A DNA stretch of 64,000 nt, from positions 115,796 to 179,795 of the forward strand of contig NZ_BOOJ01000018.1 of assembly GCF_016863175.1 (NCBI RefSeq), written 5' to 3'. Made by a program: the position numbers and the translations under genes. The notes beneath the pieces are model-generated. The model did not search any database and had not been told where the DNA came from. It saw nothing but the letters and a program-made list of their open reading frames with translations. The stretch's first letter is position 1. Each line of letters opens with the position of its first letter. Positions 15,641 to 25,816 of the stretch are shown piece by piece. The stretch is from Paraplanobispora siamensis. GTDB lineage: Bacteria > Actinomycetota > Actinomycetes > Streptosporangiales > Streptosporangiaceae.

Positions 15641-16240
15641 ATGCTGCTCTCCCCGCCGTCCTCTGAGACCCCCGAGACCTCTGGGACCCCTGAGACCTCT
15701 GGGACCCCTGAGACCCCGATCTCCGCGAGCCGGACCGCCGAACGCGCACGCGGCTGGACGCTGGCCGCCGCGACGACGCTCATGGGGCTGATCGCGGGGT
15801 TCTTCTACGCCTACGCCTGCTCCGTCATGATCGGACTGGCCCGGGTCGACGACCGCGTCTTCATCGACTCCATGCAGTGGATCAACGCGACCGTGCGCAA
15901 CCTCTGGTTCGCCCCCGGCTTCTTCGGCGCGCTGGTGGTGACCGCCGTCGCCGCCGCGCTGCACCTGGGCCGGGCGGGCAGGCCGGTGCTGCCCTGGGTC
16001 CTCGCGGCGCTCGTGCTGTACGGCGCCGCCTTCGGCATCACCATGGGCGTCAACGTGCCGCTCAACGACCGGCTCGCCGCGGCCGGGGACCCGGCGGCGC
16101 TGACGGACCCGGGAGCGGTGCGCGCCGCCTACGAGGGCGTCTGGACGGCTTGGAACACCACGCGCACGGTCATCTCGACCCTGGCGCTGGCCTGCCTGGT
16201 GCGGGCGCTGGTGCTGCACGGCCGGCACACCGCGCGCTGA
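15641..16240 (+). CDS. DUF1772 (anthrone oxygenase-like) membrane protein
   Basis: The 199-residue protein has four hydrophobic segments after a low-complexity N-terminus. Family marks are QWINATVRNLWF, VNVPLNDRL and the final W..WNTTRTVIS. The family includes cofactor-free anthrone oxygenases, but most bacterial members are uncharacterised. The first 35 residues are an ETPETSGTP repeat encoded by an 18-bp tandem repeat, so the true start could be later. It is divergent from and probably repressed by the TetR at 14929. Confidence 0.8.
   Translation: MLLSPPSSETPETSGTPETSGTPETPISASRTAERARGWTLAAATTLMGLIAGFFYAYACSVMIGLARVDDRVFIDSMQWINATVRNLWFAPGFFGALVVTAVAAALHLGRAGRPVLPWVLAALVLYGAAFGITMGVNVPLNDRLAAAGDPAALTDPGAVRAAYEGVWTAWNTTRTVISTLALACLVRALVLHGRHTAR
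15665..15717. repeat. 18-bp tandem repeat at the start of the DUF1772 gene
   Basis: Two complete copies of GAGACCTCTGGGACCCCT (15674-15709) are flanked by partial copies. They encode ETSGTP repeats ahead of the first membrane helix. Confidence 0.8.
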
Positions 16241-16268
16241 GGACGGCGAAGAGGACGGCGAAAACGTG

Positions 16269-16301
16269 AAGGCCCCGGGGGAGTCCGCCCCCCGGGGCCT
16301 T
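16269..16301. terminator. Bidirectional terminator between the DUF1772 gene and serC
   Basis: Arms AAGGCCCCGGGGG (16269-16281) and CCCCCGGGGCCTT (16289-16301) pair perfectly around a 7-nt loop. It sits between convergent stop codons and has A/T at both outer ends. Confidence 0.8.
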
Positions 16302-16312
16302 CGCGGAAACCG

Positions 16313-17434
<1,122 letters not shown>

Positions 17435-17498
17435 CTGACCCTCTCGATTGGACTAGACCGGGGTCCGGATTCTGAGATGAATCCCACGAGAATATGGG

Positions 17499-17534
17499 AC
17501 GGCCGCCGCGCGGGCGATCCCGGGCGGCGGCCGT
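17499..17534 (-). terminator. Hairpin after the citrate synthase gene
   Basis: Arms ACGGCCGCCGC (17499-17509) and GCGGCGGCCGT (17524-17534) pair perfectly. It lies just past the citrate synthase stop and upstream of serC. There is no clear U tract. Confidence 0.6.
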
Positions 17535-17546
17535 GCGGAGTGCCGA

Positions 17547-18653
17547 TCAGGCGTTGCCGAGGATCTCGGCGGCGCCGGGGACGTCGTGGACCGAGCGCTG
17601 CGACGGGCCGACGTAGTTGGCGCTGGGGCGGACCAGCCTGCCCGTGCGCTTCTGCTCCAGGATGTGGGCGGCCCAGCCCGCGGTGCGGGCGCAGGTGAAC
17701 ATCGAGGTGAACATGTGCGAGGGCACCTGGGCGAAGTCCAGGATGACCGCGGCCCAGTACTCGACGTTGGTGGCGAGCACCCGGTCGGGCTTGCGGGCGT
17801 GCAGCTCCTCCAGGGCGGCCTTCTCCAGCGCGGCGGCGACCTCGTAGCGCGGCGCGCCGAGTTCCTTGGCGGTACGGCGCAGCACGCGGGCGCGCGGGTC
17901 CTCCGCACGGTAGACGCGGTGGCCGAAGCCCATGAGGCGCTGGCCCCGGTCGAGCTCGCTCTGGACGTACTTCTTGGCGTCGCCGACCTGCTCGACACCC
18001 TCGATCATGTGCAGCACGCGGGCCGGGGCGCCGCCGTGCAACGGGCCCGACATGGCGCCGACCGCGCCGCTCAGCGCCGCGGAGACGTCGGCGCCGGTGG
18101 AGGCGATGACGCGGGCGGTGAAGGTGGAGGCGTTCATGCCGTGCTCGGCCGCGGACACCCAGTAGGCGTCGATGGCCTTGACGTGCTTGGGGTCGGGCTC
18201 GCCCCGCCAGCGGACCATGAACCGCTCGACGATGGTCTCGGCCTCGTCGACCCGGCTCTGCGGGACCATCGGCAGGCCGAGGCCGCGCGCCGACTGGGCG
18301 ACGAAGCTCAGGGCGGTCACACTCGCGCGCGCGAGGTCCTCACGCGCCTGGTCCTCGTCGATGTCCAGCAGCGGCTTGAAGCCGTAGGCGGGAGCCAGCA
18401 TGGCCAGCGCGCTCTGCACGTCGACGCGGATGTCACCGGAATGGACAGGAATGGGGTACGGCTCGGCCGGGGGAAGGCCCGGCTGGAACTTGTTGTCGAC
18501 GAGCAGGCCCCACACGTTGCCGAACGAGACGCGGCCGACCAGCTCTTCGATGTCGACGCCCCGGTAGCGGAGGGCGCCCCCTTCTTTGTCCGGTTCCGCG
18601 ATCTCCGTCTCGAAAGCTACGACGCCTTCGAGCCCGGGTTTGAAGTCGGACAT
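17547..18653 (-). CDS. citA: Citrate synthase 2 (CitA type)
   Basis: The 368-residue protein of the short actinobacterial citrate synthase type condenses oxaloacetate and acetyl-CoA. Catalytic and substrate residues are visible: AEHGMNAS (His171), GPLHGGAP (His206), GFGHRVYR (His245) and ILDFAQVP (Asp306). The opening FKPGLEGVVAFETEIAEPDKEGGALRYRG is characteristic of CitA rather than GltA. The ATG has GGGAGG about 10 nt upstream. It runs divergently from pdxH and in series with serC, separated by a hairpin. Confidence 0.94.
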   Translation of the reverse strand: MSDFKPGLEGVVAFETEIAEPDKEGGALRYRGVDIEELVGRVSFGNVWGLLVDNKFQPGLPPAEPYPIPVHSGDIRVDVQSALAMLAPAYGFKPLLDIDEDQAREDLARASVTALSFVAQSARGLGLPMVPQSRVDEAETIVERFMVRWRGEPDPKHVKAIDAYWVSAAEHGMNASTFTARVIASTGADVSAALSGAVGAMSGPLHGGAPARVLHMIEGVEQVGDAKKYVQSELDRGQRLMGFGHRVYRAEDPRARVLRRTAKELGAPRYEVAAALEKAALEELHARKPDRVLATNVEYWAAVILDFAQVPSHMFTSMFTCARTAGWAAHILEQKRTGRLVRPSANYVGPSQRSVHDVPGAAEILGNA

Positions 18654-18822
18654 TCTCGGCCGCCTCCCTTTCTTGAAGTCAAAGCCTTGATGTCGAGATA
18701 CCGGCGAGTCATATTCAACCCGCTGGGTTACGGCGCTGTGTCACCGGACCCACCACAACGCGATCCCCCCTGGTGAGGGGCGGTGCACGGGCTCTCTGTC
18801 AAACACGCGACAATACCGTTTC

Positions 18823-19476
18823 GTGGAGGACACCTCGCGCCCGCCCTCGCTGGCTGGGCTCCGCCGTACCTACGAGGGGCAGCCGCTGCTGGAGGCCCAT
18901 CTCGCGTCCGATCCCGTGTCCCAGTTCGCCGCCTGGTTCGGCGACGCCGTGGACGCCGGGCTTCCCGAGCCGAACGCGATGATCGTCGCGACGGCCTCGG
19001 CCGGCGGCCGGCCCACGGCCAGAACCGTCCTGCTCAAGGGCTACGACGAGAACGGGTTCGTCTTCTACACCAACTACGAGTCGCGCAAGGGGCGCGACCT
19101 GGCCGAGAACCCGCGGGCCTGCCTGCTGTTCCCCTGGCACTCCATCCGGCGGCAGGTGCGGGTGGAGGGTCCCGTCGTGCGGCTCCCGCGGGAGGAGTCC
19201 GCCGACTACTTCAGGTCGCGGCCGTACGGCTCGCGGATCGGGGCCTGGGCGTCGCGCCAGTCGGCGGTCGTGGGCTCCAGGGACGAGCTGGACGAGCGCT
19301 ACGACAGGCTGGCGGCGCGCTGGCCGCAGGACCCGCCGGTGCCGGACTTCTGGGGCGGCTTCCGGGTCGTGCCCGCGGAGGTGGAGTTCTGGCAGGGCCG
19401 GCTCGACCGCATGCACGACCGCCTGCGCTATCGCCGCTCGGGGGGAGCCTGGGTGATCGAGCGTCTCGCCCCCTGA
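18823..19476 (+). CDS. pdxH: Pyridoxamine 5'-phosphate oxidase
   Basis: The 217-residue FMN enzyme makes PLP from PNP/PMP. It is full length for PdxH, with LRRTYEGQPLLE, PNAMIVATAS, RTVLLKGYDENGFVFYTNYESRKG, the FMN/PLP segment RPYGSRIGAWAS and the C-terminal WGGFRVVPAEVEFWQG...R.RLHDRLRYRR-type signature (here MHDRLRYRR). GTG start just after a TACCGT sequence, with no clear RBS. PLP is required by the neighbouring serC product, but the two genes are divergent and not in one operon. Confidence 0.94.
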   Translation: MEDTSRPPSLAGLRRTYEGQPLLEAHLASDPVSQFAAWFGDAVDAGLPEPNAMIVATASAGGRPTARTVLLKGYDENGFVFYTNYESRKGRDLAENPRACLLFPWHSIRRQVRVEGPVVRLPREESADYFRSRPYGSRIGAWASRQSAVVGSRDELDERYDRLAARWPQDPPVPDFWGGFRVVPAEVEFWQGRLDRMHDRLRYRRSGGAWVIERLAP

Positions 19477-19528
19477 GATCCTGGTCGTATCAGTACGGCC
19501 GGATATGTCCGGGCAAGGGGGACTCGCG

Positions 19529-20812
19529 GTGGGGATGTCGGATTTTGTGCGCAGGCACATGGTGGACACCCGGCCCCTCTCCTCCGCGGACTACCGGCGG
19601 CTCTGGATGGGCCAGGGCGTGTCGTTCATCGGCTTCCAGCTCACCTCCACGGCGGTCAGCAAGCAGATCTACGACATGACCGGCTCGTCCTTCTGGGTGG
19701 GCATGCTGGGCCCGGCCAACCTCATCCCGCTGGTCGTCTTCGGGCTCTGGGGCGGCGCGATCGCCGACGCCGTCGACCGGCGCAGGCTGCTGATCGTGGG
19801 CGCGCTGATCGCCTGGACGGCGACGCTCGTCCTGCTGCTCCAGACGGCCCTCGGCTCCCGGAGCGTCGGCCTGCTGCTGGTGACGGTGGCCGTGCACGCC
19901 ACCGGGTTCGCCATCACCGGCCCGACCCGGGGCGCGATCATCCCCAGGCTCCTGCCGGTCGAGCAGGTCCCCGCGGCCAACACCCTCAACTTCCTGGTCA
20001 GCAGCCTGGGCTCGGTGATCGGCCCGCTGCTGGCCGGGGTGGTGCTCGCCCGGGGCGGGTACGGCACCGCCTACCTCGCCGACGCGCTGCTGTTCGGCGC
20101 GGGCTTCTACGCCGCGCTGCGGCTGCCGCGGCTGGAGCCCGTCGGGGACGTGGTCAGGCCCGGCCTGCGGTCGGTCGTCGACGGACTGCGCTACATCGCC
20201 GGGAACAAGGTGGTGATGATGTCCTTCGTCGTCGACATCATCGCCATGGCGTTCGCGCTGCCCAGGGCGCTGTTCCCGGAGATCTCGGCCGAGAGGTTCG
20301 GCGGCTCGTCCATCGCGTTCGGCTGGCTGACGGCGAGCATCGCCATCGGTTCGGTGCTGGGCGGCCTGCTGTCGGGCTGGGTGGGCCGGGTGCGGCGCCA
20401 GGGGATGGCGCTGACGTTCACCATCGCCGTGTGGGGGCTCAGCGTCGCCGCGGCCGGGCTCGCCCGCGAGCTGTGGCTGATGGTCGCCCTGCTCGCGGTC
20501 GGCGGCGCCGCCGACCTGGTCTCGGCGGTGTGGCGGCAGACGATCCTGCAGACCCACGCCCCCGACGAGATGCGCGGCCGGATGCAGGGGGTGTTCACGG
20601 TGGTGGTGGCCGGCGGCCCCCGGCTGGGCGACCTGCGGGCCGGGATGACGGCCGCCTGGTTCGGCGCCACCACGGCCTGGGTCGGCGGCGGGCTGGCGTG
20701 CGCGGTGGCGGTGCTCGTCGCCGGGGTCGCGGTGCCGGCGTTCTGGCGCTACCGGCCGGCGCATGAGGCCGGCGGGAAGCGTGGCGAGACGCGTAAGGCC
20801 AGCGATACGTGA
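19529..20812 (+). CDS. MFS transporter (EntS-like exporter type)
   Basis: The 427-residue membrane protein has about 12 helices. Major-facilitator marks are LWGGAIADAVDRRRLL, GPTRGAIIPRLLPVEQVPAANTLN and MRGRMQGVFTVVV. The class (MFS_3) includes enterobactin exporter EntS, but similar proteins export many compounds. I start it at GTG 19529 because AAGGGGGA lies 6 nt upstream; an ATG at 19505 is in frame but has no RBS. The next gene is an iron-type DtxR repressor, which makes a metallophore link possible but not shown. Confidence 0.85.
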   Translation: MGMSDFVRRHMVDTRPLSSADYRRLWMGQGVSFIGFQLTSTAVSKQIYDMTGSSFWVGMLGPANLIPLVVFGLWGGAIADAVDRRRLLIVGALIAWTATLVLLLQTALGSRSVGLLLVTVAVHATGFAITGPTRGAIIPRLLPVEQVPAANTLNFLVSSLGSVIGPLLAGVVLARGGYGTAYLADALLFGAGFYAALRLPRLEPVGDVVRPGLRSVVDGLRYIAGNKVVMMSFVVDIIAMAFALPRALFPEISAERFGGSSIAFGWLTASIAIGSVLGGLLSGWVGRVRRQGMALTFTIAVWGLSVAAAGLARELWLMVALLAVGGAADLVSAVWRQTILQTHAPDEMRGRMQGVFTVVVAGGPRLGDLRAGMTAAWFGATTAWVGGGLACAVAVLVAGVAVPAFWRYRPAHEAGGKRGETRKASDT

Positions 20813-20985
20813 GGTTTAACACGCCTTGGAAGGATTGGGGGCGTGTCGGTGTTGCCGTCCTTTGCAGTCATGGGCCACCCAGGGGAGTTCTCCCAATAGG
20901 GTCGGACCGAAGACTTTTCTGTCCGGCGCAGCCATGTGGAGACGGCCCGTGGCGGACATAGCATCGAGATAGGACGGGAGGAGCC

Positions 20986-21690
20986 TTGACCGCACACGGC
21001 CTGATCGATACCACGGAGATGTACCTCCGGACGATCTTCGAACTGGAAGAAGAGGGGATCGTCCCCCTGCGTGCGCGTATCGCCGAGCGGCTTCAGCAGA
21101 GTGGTCCGACCGTCAGCCAGACGGTCGCGCGCATGGAGCGTGACGGCCTGGTCAAGGTGGAGGGCGACCGGCACCTGACCATGACCGACCTGGGCCGCAC
21201 CCTCGCCACGCGCGTCATGCGCAAGCACCGCCTCGCCGAGTGCCTGCTGACCCAGGTGATCGGCCTGCCCTGGGAGGAGGTGCACATCGAGGCGTGCCGC
21301 TGGGAGCACGTGATGTCGGAGTCCGTCGAGGCCCGTCTGGTCAGCCTGCTGAACAACCCGACCCGCGACCCGCACGGCAACCCCATCCCCGGCCTTGAGG
21401 AACTCGGCGTCGAGGGCGCCTCCACGGCCGAGGGACAGCAGCTCCCGTCCATGGCCAGTGTGGCGGGACCGCGTGATCTGCCCGTTGTCGTGCGGCGAAT
21501 TAGCGAACAAGTGCAAAGCGATCCCGCTGTGATGCTTAAACTCAAGCAAGTTGGGATACAACCCGGACGCGAGGTAACGCTCGCGGCGAGCGATGATGGT
21601 GTGCGGGTGATTGGTGACGATGAGACGGGCAACTCTCTTGCGGACCTCCCGCGAGACATCGCTGCCCATGTCTTCGTCTCCGTGCGCTGA
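20986..21690 (+). CDS. ideR: DtxR/IdeR-family metal-dependent repressor
   Basis: The 234-residue protein has an N-terminal winged helix (LIDTTEMYLRTIFELEEEG, LQQSGPTVSQTVARMERDG), a metal-binding/dimerisation domain with HRLAECLL and the ligand run HIEACRWEHVMS, and a C-terminal SH3-like domain. The ligand set (Met in TTEMYL, Cys in EACRWEH, His/Glu) matches iron-sensing IdeR/DtxR rather than MntR. TTG start with GGGAGGAG 3-10 nt upstream. It should repress iron-uptake genes in Fe(II)-replete cells. No IdeR box was recognised in this window. Confidence 0.9.
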   Translation: MTAHGLIDTTEMYLRTIFELEEEGIVPLRARIAERLQQSGPTVSQTVARMERDGLVKVEGDRHLTMTDLGRTLATRVMRKHRLAECLLTQVIGLPWEEVHIEACRWEHVMSESVEARLVSLLNNPTRDPHGNPIPGLEELGVEGASTAEGQQLPSMASVAGPRDLPVVVRRISEQVQSDPAVMLKLKQVGIQPGREVTLAASDDGVRVIGDDETGNSLADLPRDIAAHVFVSVR

Positions 21691-21810
21691 CCGACGCGCT
21701 TCTGCTTGGTTGGATCCCATACGGGAGGCCCTCCACTCCCACGCCGAGACTGCAGCAGGAGCAACCGTGGTTCGCTTTGCGCACAGCCGTCCCCGAGGGG
21801 TGGTCGCCGG

Positions 21811-24042
21811 ATGAAGCGGTGGGGGGACCTATCCCAGGACGCCGCCGACCATCTCTCGGCCGGTGCCGTCCTGGACCAGGCCGAGATGGCGGTGGTCGTC
21901 ACCGATCGGTTCAGCAACCTCCTCTACTGGAACCCGTTCGCCGAGAGACTGTTCGGCCGGGGAGGGGGACCGGACTCCGGTGACGGGTCCGACTTCTCCC
22001 TGGGGATCATGGAGAAGGACAACCCGCTGGCCGTCGAGCTCGCCAAGCACGTCCTCAAGGGAGGCGTCTGGGAGGGCACCTTCGACGTCAAGCGCGGTGA
22101 CGGGACGATCATCTACGTCCGCGCGCAGGCGGTGCCGATGCGGCACCCCTCGGGGTCGGTGACGGGCATCGTCATCACCGCCCGCGAGGCCATGCGCAGC
22201 AACGAGCGGGAGAAGGACCGCTTCGGCCTGCTCGAACGCATCGGTGAGCGCCTGGCCGGCTCGCTCTACGTCGAGGAGACGCTCAAACGCGTCGCGGAGA
22301 TGCTCGTCCCGCAGTTCGCCGACCACTGCTTCATCGAGCTGGCGGAGGGCGACCGGCTGACCCGCAGGGTCTCCACCCACGTCCAGGGCTGGAGCCCGCC
22401 GCCGGACACCTGGGCCCCGGTCGGCGCCGAGATCCGTTATCCGGTGGGGCACTACGCCGAGCTCGCGCTCCGCCGCCAGGAGACGATCCTGGTCGAGGAC
22501 TTCGCCCAGACCACCTATCCCAGTCCCAGCGAGGGCAGCACCCGGCTGGCCGCCGAGATCGGCATGACCTCCGCCATCGTCGCGCCGCTGTGCGTGCGCG
22601 GAGAGACCCTCGGGCTGATGTACCTCGGCCTGTCCAACCTGACCGACCGGCGCAGCCCCCACTACGACACCTTCGACCGCGACTTCGTCGGCGCCATCGC
22701 CACCCGGGTCGCGCTGGCGGTGGACAACGCGCTGCTGTTCGAGGAGGAGCGGCACACCGCCGAGTCCTTCCAGAAGCACCTGCTGCCCCGGGCGCTGCCC
22801 CAGCTCGACGGCCTGGAGATCGCGGTCCGCTACTTCCCGGCCGCGCCGCTCGCCTCGCACGGCCAGGGCATCCAGACCCAGGTCGGCGGTGACTGGTACG
22901 ACGTGATCCCCCTGTCGGCGGGCCGGGTCGGCATCGTCATCGGCGACGTCGAGGGCCGGGGCGCCAAGGCCGCCGCGATCATGGGACAGCTCCGCGCCGC
23001 GCTGCGCGCCTTCGCCCAGGACGACAAGCCGCCCGCGGAGATCCTGGCCAGGCTCGACGAGTGGACCCGCATCATCGCCACCCCCGAGCAGGACGAGAAC
23101 GGCGAGGACGTCAGCGTCCCGCCCATCGTCACCTGCCAGTACCTCGTCTACGACGCCTGGTCTCGCCAGCTGTCCTTCGCCAACGCCGGGCACGCCCCGC
23201 CGCTGCTGCTGGTCGACGGCACCTGCGTCGAGCTCGACATCAAGGAGGTCGGCCAGCCCCTGGGCGTGCGCGCCAAGGGCCTCCACGCCGACCTGGTCTA
23301 CAAGGAGGAGACCCGGACGCTCCCGCCCGGCGCCGCCCTGCTGCTCTACACCGACGGCCTGGTGGACCGCCGTCCGATGCGCGACTCCGGCGAACGGCCG
23401 CCCAGCGACGAGGAGATGCTCGCGCTGCTGTGCGACAAGCTCGTGAAGGTCTCCCGCGACTCGGTCGAGCGCATCGCCGACGCCGCGACGGTGGCGGTGC
23501 CCGGTGAGATCGACGACGACATGGCCATCCTCGTGGTCAGGTCCTCGCCCGCCGACCTGGACGTCGAGGAGCGCACCTTCCCCGCCCAGCCGATCATGGT
23601 CGGCGAGGCGCGGCGGATGGCCGCCGAGGCGTTCGACGGCTGGAACGTCCCCGAGGAGCGCGCCGAGCTGGCCTGCCTGCTCGTCTCCGAGGTGGTCACG
23701 AACGTCGTGCTGCACGCCGCCGGCGCCAGCGTCCCGCGCCGCGAGCTGGTGATGGACGGCGGCCTGCCGGGCGGCTTCGAGGACTCCTGGGACATCCCCG
23801 GGTTCGACGACGACATCGTCAACGAGAAGGAGTTCACGCTCCGGCTGCGCCGGGGCAGGGAATCGGTCTGGGTCGAGGTGTTCGACCAGGACCTGCGCCT
23901 TCCCCGCATCCGCAGCGCGGGAGAGAACGACGAGGGCGGCCGCGGCCTCTATCTCGTCGACCAGCTCGCCCGCCGCTGGGGCTCCCGCCCCACCACGGAG
24001 GGCAAGGCCGTCTGGTTCGAGATCCCCACCAAGTCCCGCTGA
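21811..24042 (+). CDS. PAS-GAF-SpoIIE phosphatase with C-terminal HATPase (anti-sigma kinase-like)
   Basis: The 743-residue multidomain regulator has PAS (about 20-130, VVVTDRFSNLLYWNPFAERLF), GAF (about 150-315), PP2C/SpoIIE (about 330-565: VGGDWYDVIPL, GDVEGRGAKAA, YTDGLVDRR, DDDMAIL) and an RsbW-like HATPase (about 580-740: SEVVTNVVLHA, EGGRGLYLVDQLARRWG). Such proteins dephosphorylate STAS antagonists and also carry a kinase-like domain, coupling a sensed signal to an alternative sigma factor. GDVEGRG replaces the usual GDVMGHG, but the metal-binding Asp is kept. ATG at 21811 follows GAGGGG. It runs in series after ideR. No STAS gene is adjacent; one lies at 12137. Confidence 0.9.
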   Translation: MKRWGDLSQDAADHLSAGAVLDQAEMAVVVTDRFSNLLYWNPFAERLFGRGGGPDSGDGSDFSLGIMEKDNPLAVELAKHVLKGGVWEGTFDVKRGDGTIIYVRAQAVPMRHPSGSVTGIVITAREAMRSNEREKDRFGLLERIGERLAGSLYVEETLKRVAEMLVPQFADHCFIELAEGDRLTRRVSTHVQGWSPPPDTWAPVGAEIRYPVGHYAELALRRQETILVEDFAQTTYPSPSEGSTRLAAEIGMTSAIVAPLCVRGETLGLMYLGLSNLTDRRSPHYDTFDRDFVGAIATRVALAVDNALLFEEERHTAESFQKHLLPRALPQLDGLEIAVRYFPAAPLASHGQGIQTQVGGDWYDVIPLSAGRVGIVIGDVEGRGAKAAAIMGQLRAALRAFAQDDKPPAEILARLDEWTRIIATPEQDENGEDVSVPPIVTCQYLVYDAWSRQLSFANAGHAPPLLLVDGTCVELDIKEVGQPLGVRAKGLHADLVYKEETRTLPPGAALLLYTDGLVDRRPMRDSGERPPSDEEMLALLCDKLVKVSRDSVERIADAATVAVPGEIDDDMAILVVRSSPADLDVEERTFPAQPIMVGEARRMAAEAFDGWNVPEERAELACLLVSEVVTNVVLHAAGASVPRRELVMDGGLPGGFEDSWDIPGFDDDIVNEKEFTLRLRRGRESVWVEVFDQDLRLPRIRSAGENDEGGRGLYLVDQLARRWGSRPTTEGKAVWFEIPTKSR

Positions 24043-24117
24043 CCCCCTTCTCACCCGCCACGGGCGAACCGGCGGGCGACACTAGGCTCAGGTCCCGATC
24101 AGTGCTTGAGTGGTTGC

Positions 24118-24894
24118 ATGGAGCTGGCCTTCGAACGGCGTGGGGCTGGACCGCCCCTGATCTTGCTGCACGGCATCGGGCACCACTGGCAGGCGTGGCT
24201 GCCGGTGCTCGACCGTCTCTCCGCCGAACGCGACGTGATCGCCGTGGACTTCCCGGGGTTCGGCGTCTCTCCTCCGCTGTCCATCGGGCAGCCGTACACG
24301 GCCGAGACGCTCGCCGACTCGATCGAGTCGTTCTGCGGGATGCTCGGCGTCCGCGAGCCCCACGTGGCGGGGAACTCCCTGGGCGGGTACGTGGCGCTGG
24401 AGCTCGCCTCCAGAGGCGTGGTCCGTACGGCAACCGCCGTCTCCCCGGCGGGCTTCTGGACCAGGGGAGAGCTCCGCTATGCCCAGTCCGTGCTCCGGAT
24501 GACCCGGGCGGCGGCGCTCAACCTCCCGCCCGAGCGGGCCGAAGGCCTGGCGCACAACCCGGTCGCCAAGGCGTTGTCGGTGGGCCTGATGGTCGCCCAC
24601 CCGAGCAGGCTCTCCGACGAGGCGCTCCTGGCCTCCTCCGAGGCCCTGCGGAAAGCCGTGGGCTTCGACGAGACGCTCGAGTCGTTCAGCTGGCTGATGC
24701 CCCCGGCCCCGCCGAAGACGCCGATCACGATCGCCTGGGGCGAGCACGACCGGCTGCTGCTGCGGCGCCAGGCCGTACGGGCCGCCAAGTGGTCGGGGCA
24801 GCGGGTGAAGCTGCTCAAGGGCTGCGGGCACGTGCCGATGAGCGACGATCCGGAGCTGGTCGCCCGGGTGCTGCTGGAGTCGTCGGCGGTGTGA
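24118..24894 (+). CDS. Alpha/beta hydrolase
   Basis: The 258-residue hydrolase has oxyanion-hole HGIGHHWQAW, nucleophile VAGNSLGG (Ser), Asp in WGEHDRLL and His in GCGHVPMSDDPE. The order and spacing fit esterase/lipase or C-C hydrolase types; the substrate is unknown. The ATG at 24118 is used because an upstream TTG (24106) has no RBS. A TAGGCT hexamer at 24083-24088 could be its -10. It is convergent with a small membrane protein gene. Confidence 0.85.
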   Translation: MELAFERRGAGPPLILLHGIGHHWQAWLPVLDRLSAERDVIAVDFPGFGVSPPLSIGQPYTAETLADSIESFCGMLGVREPHVAGNSLGGYVALELASRGVVRTATAVSPAGFWTRGELRYAQSVLRMTRAAALNLPPERAEGLAHNPVAKALSVGLMVAHPSRLSDEALLASSEALRKAVGFDETLESFSWLMPPAPPKTPITIAWGEHDRLLLRRQAVRAAKWSGQRVKLLKGCGHVPMSDDPELVARVLLESSAV

Positions 24895-24919
24895 GGCGCC
24901 TGCCGGCCGCGGGGCCGGG

Positions 24920-25081
24920 TCAGCGCATGGTCTGCCCCCAGACGGCGAGCATCACGATGATGAACACGATCATCACGCCCGCGTAGGCGACCGGGCCGAG
25001 CCGCATGGCCCGGCGCACCCGGTTCAGCCCCCAGGCGAACAGGAACGCCAGGAACACCAGCAGGATCAGTCCGCTGTCCAT
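24920..25081 (-). CDS. Small two-helix membrane protein (53 aa)
   Basis: This short gene encodes MDSGLILLVFLAFLFAWGLN, then the basic stretch RVRRAMRLG, then a second hydrophobic helix (VAYAGVMIVFIIVMLAVWG) ending QTMR. Two membrane segments joined by an arginine-rich turn predict a hairpin with the loop in the cytoplasm. A GAGG lies about 12 nt before the ATG. Third-position GC is high, as in its neighbours, which supports coding. I do not recognise the family. It sits between the alpha/beta hydrolase and the lipoprotein gene. Confidence 0.6.
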   Translation of the reverse strand: MDSGLILLVFLAFLFAWGLNRVRRAMRLGPVAYAGVMIVFIIVMLAVWGQTMR

Positions 25082-25180
25082 CGTCACCGCCTCGGGGGAG
25101 CCTTCGCTGACCAGTATGCGCCGTCCGGCCGCGACGCGGGCGGGACCGCCCCCGCCCGCATCGTGAATCCGCGGCAGGCG

Positions 25181-25252
25181 GCGAACTCGCGGTGGGCCGT
25201 GAACTCGCGGTGGGCCGTGAACTCGCGGTGGGCCGTGAACTCGCGGTGGGCG
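25181..25252. repeat. Four 18-bp tandem repeats
   Basis: Four near-identical head-to-tail copies of GTGAACTCGCGGTGGGCC (first copy starts GCG, last ends GCG) lie in the 225-bp gap upstream of the lipoprotein gene. A fifth degenerate copy (GTGAACCCGAGGTGG) follows at 25255. Placed before a promoterless-looking start, they could be a variable-number regulatory repeat; no function is evident. Confidence 0.85.
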
Positions 25253-25306
25253 TCGTGAACCCGAGGTGGAACGCCGCCCCGCGGATCCGTGGCAGGGTGG
25301 GGCCCC

Positions 25307-25816
25307 GTGAACGGAACGTCGAAGACCGGCGGCCTCGTGCCGGCGGCCGCCCTCACCCTCGCCCTCGTGCTCTCCGGCTGCTCGCAGGAGACCGGCTCCT
25401 CCGCCGCCTCGGCCGGGCCGTCCGCCTCCGGGCCGTCCGCCTCCGAGCCGGCATCGGCCTCATCCGCCCTCTCCAGCCCCGCCACCACTCCCACGGCCAC
25501 GGCTTCCGCGTCGCCGGGCCCGAGCGGCACTCCCGCGGGCCGGGGGCTGTACGCCGACGCGGTGGGACAGGTGACCCTCGCCGGCGGGGAGCGGATCAGG
25601 GTGGAGCCGGACGCCGGTGAGGCGGTGGAGGGCGAGCTGACGCGCTTCACGGTGGTCCTCGACGTGCAGGGCGGGATCTGCGACAAGGGCGGGATCCCGC
25701 ACAAGTGCAGCGTCGCCCAGCTGAAGAAGGCGCTGAAGGCGGACGTCGCCCTCTACGCCAAGGTCACCGTCAAGGACGGGCTCGTCACGCAGGTCGAGGA
25801 GATCGTCAGGAACTAG
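25307..25816 (+). CDS. Secreted lipoprotein of unknown function
   Basis: The 169-residue protein has a lipoprotein signal peptide with lipobox LVLSGC (about residues 21-26). A 60-residue Ser/Ala/Pro/Thr-rich linker follows, then a compact domain (about 80-169) with [22 protein letters not shown] and two cysteines ([14 protein letters not shown]) that could form a disulfide. After diacylglyceryl modification it would sit on the outer face of the membrane. GTG 25307 is the start that gives a normal signal peptide. It overlaps the convergent MCP gene by 11 nt. No family recognised. Confidence 0.7.
   Translation: MNGTSKTGGLVPAAALTLALVLSGCSQETGSSAASAGPSASGPSASEPASASSALSSPATTPTATASASPGPSGTPAGRGLYADAVGQVTLAGGERIRVEPDAGEAVEGELTRFTVVLDVQGGICDKGGIPHKCSVAQLKKALKADVALYAKVTVKDGLVTQVEEIVRN

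Noticed and set aside
25084..25704. 206-codon minus-strand frame with HREFTA repeats
   Set aside because: The repeat peptide is just the 18-bp DNA repeat read in antisense. The rest is antisense to a lipoprotein with a clear signal peptide.
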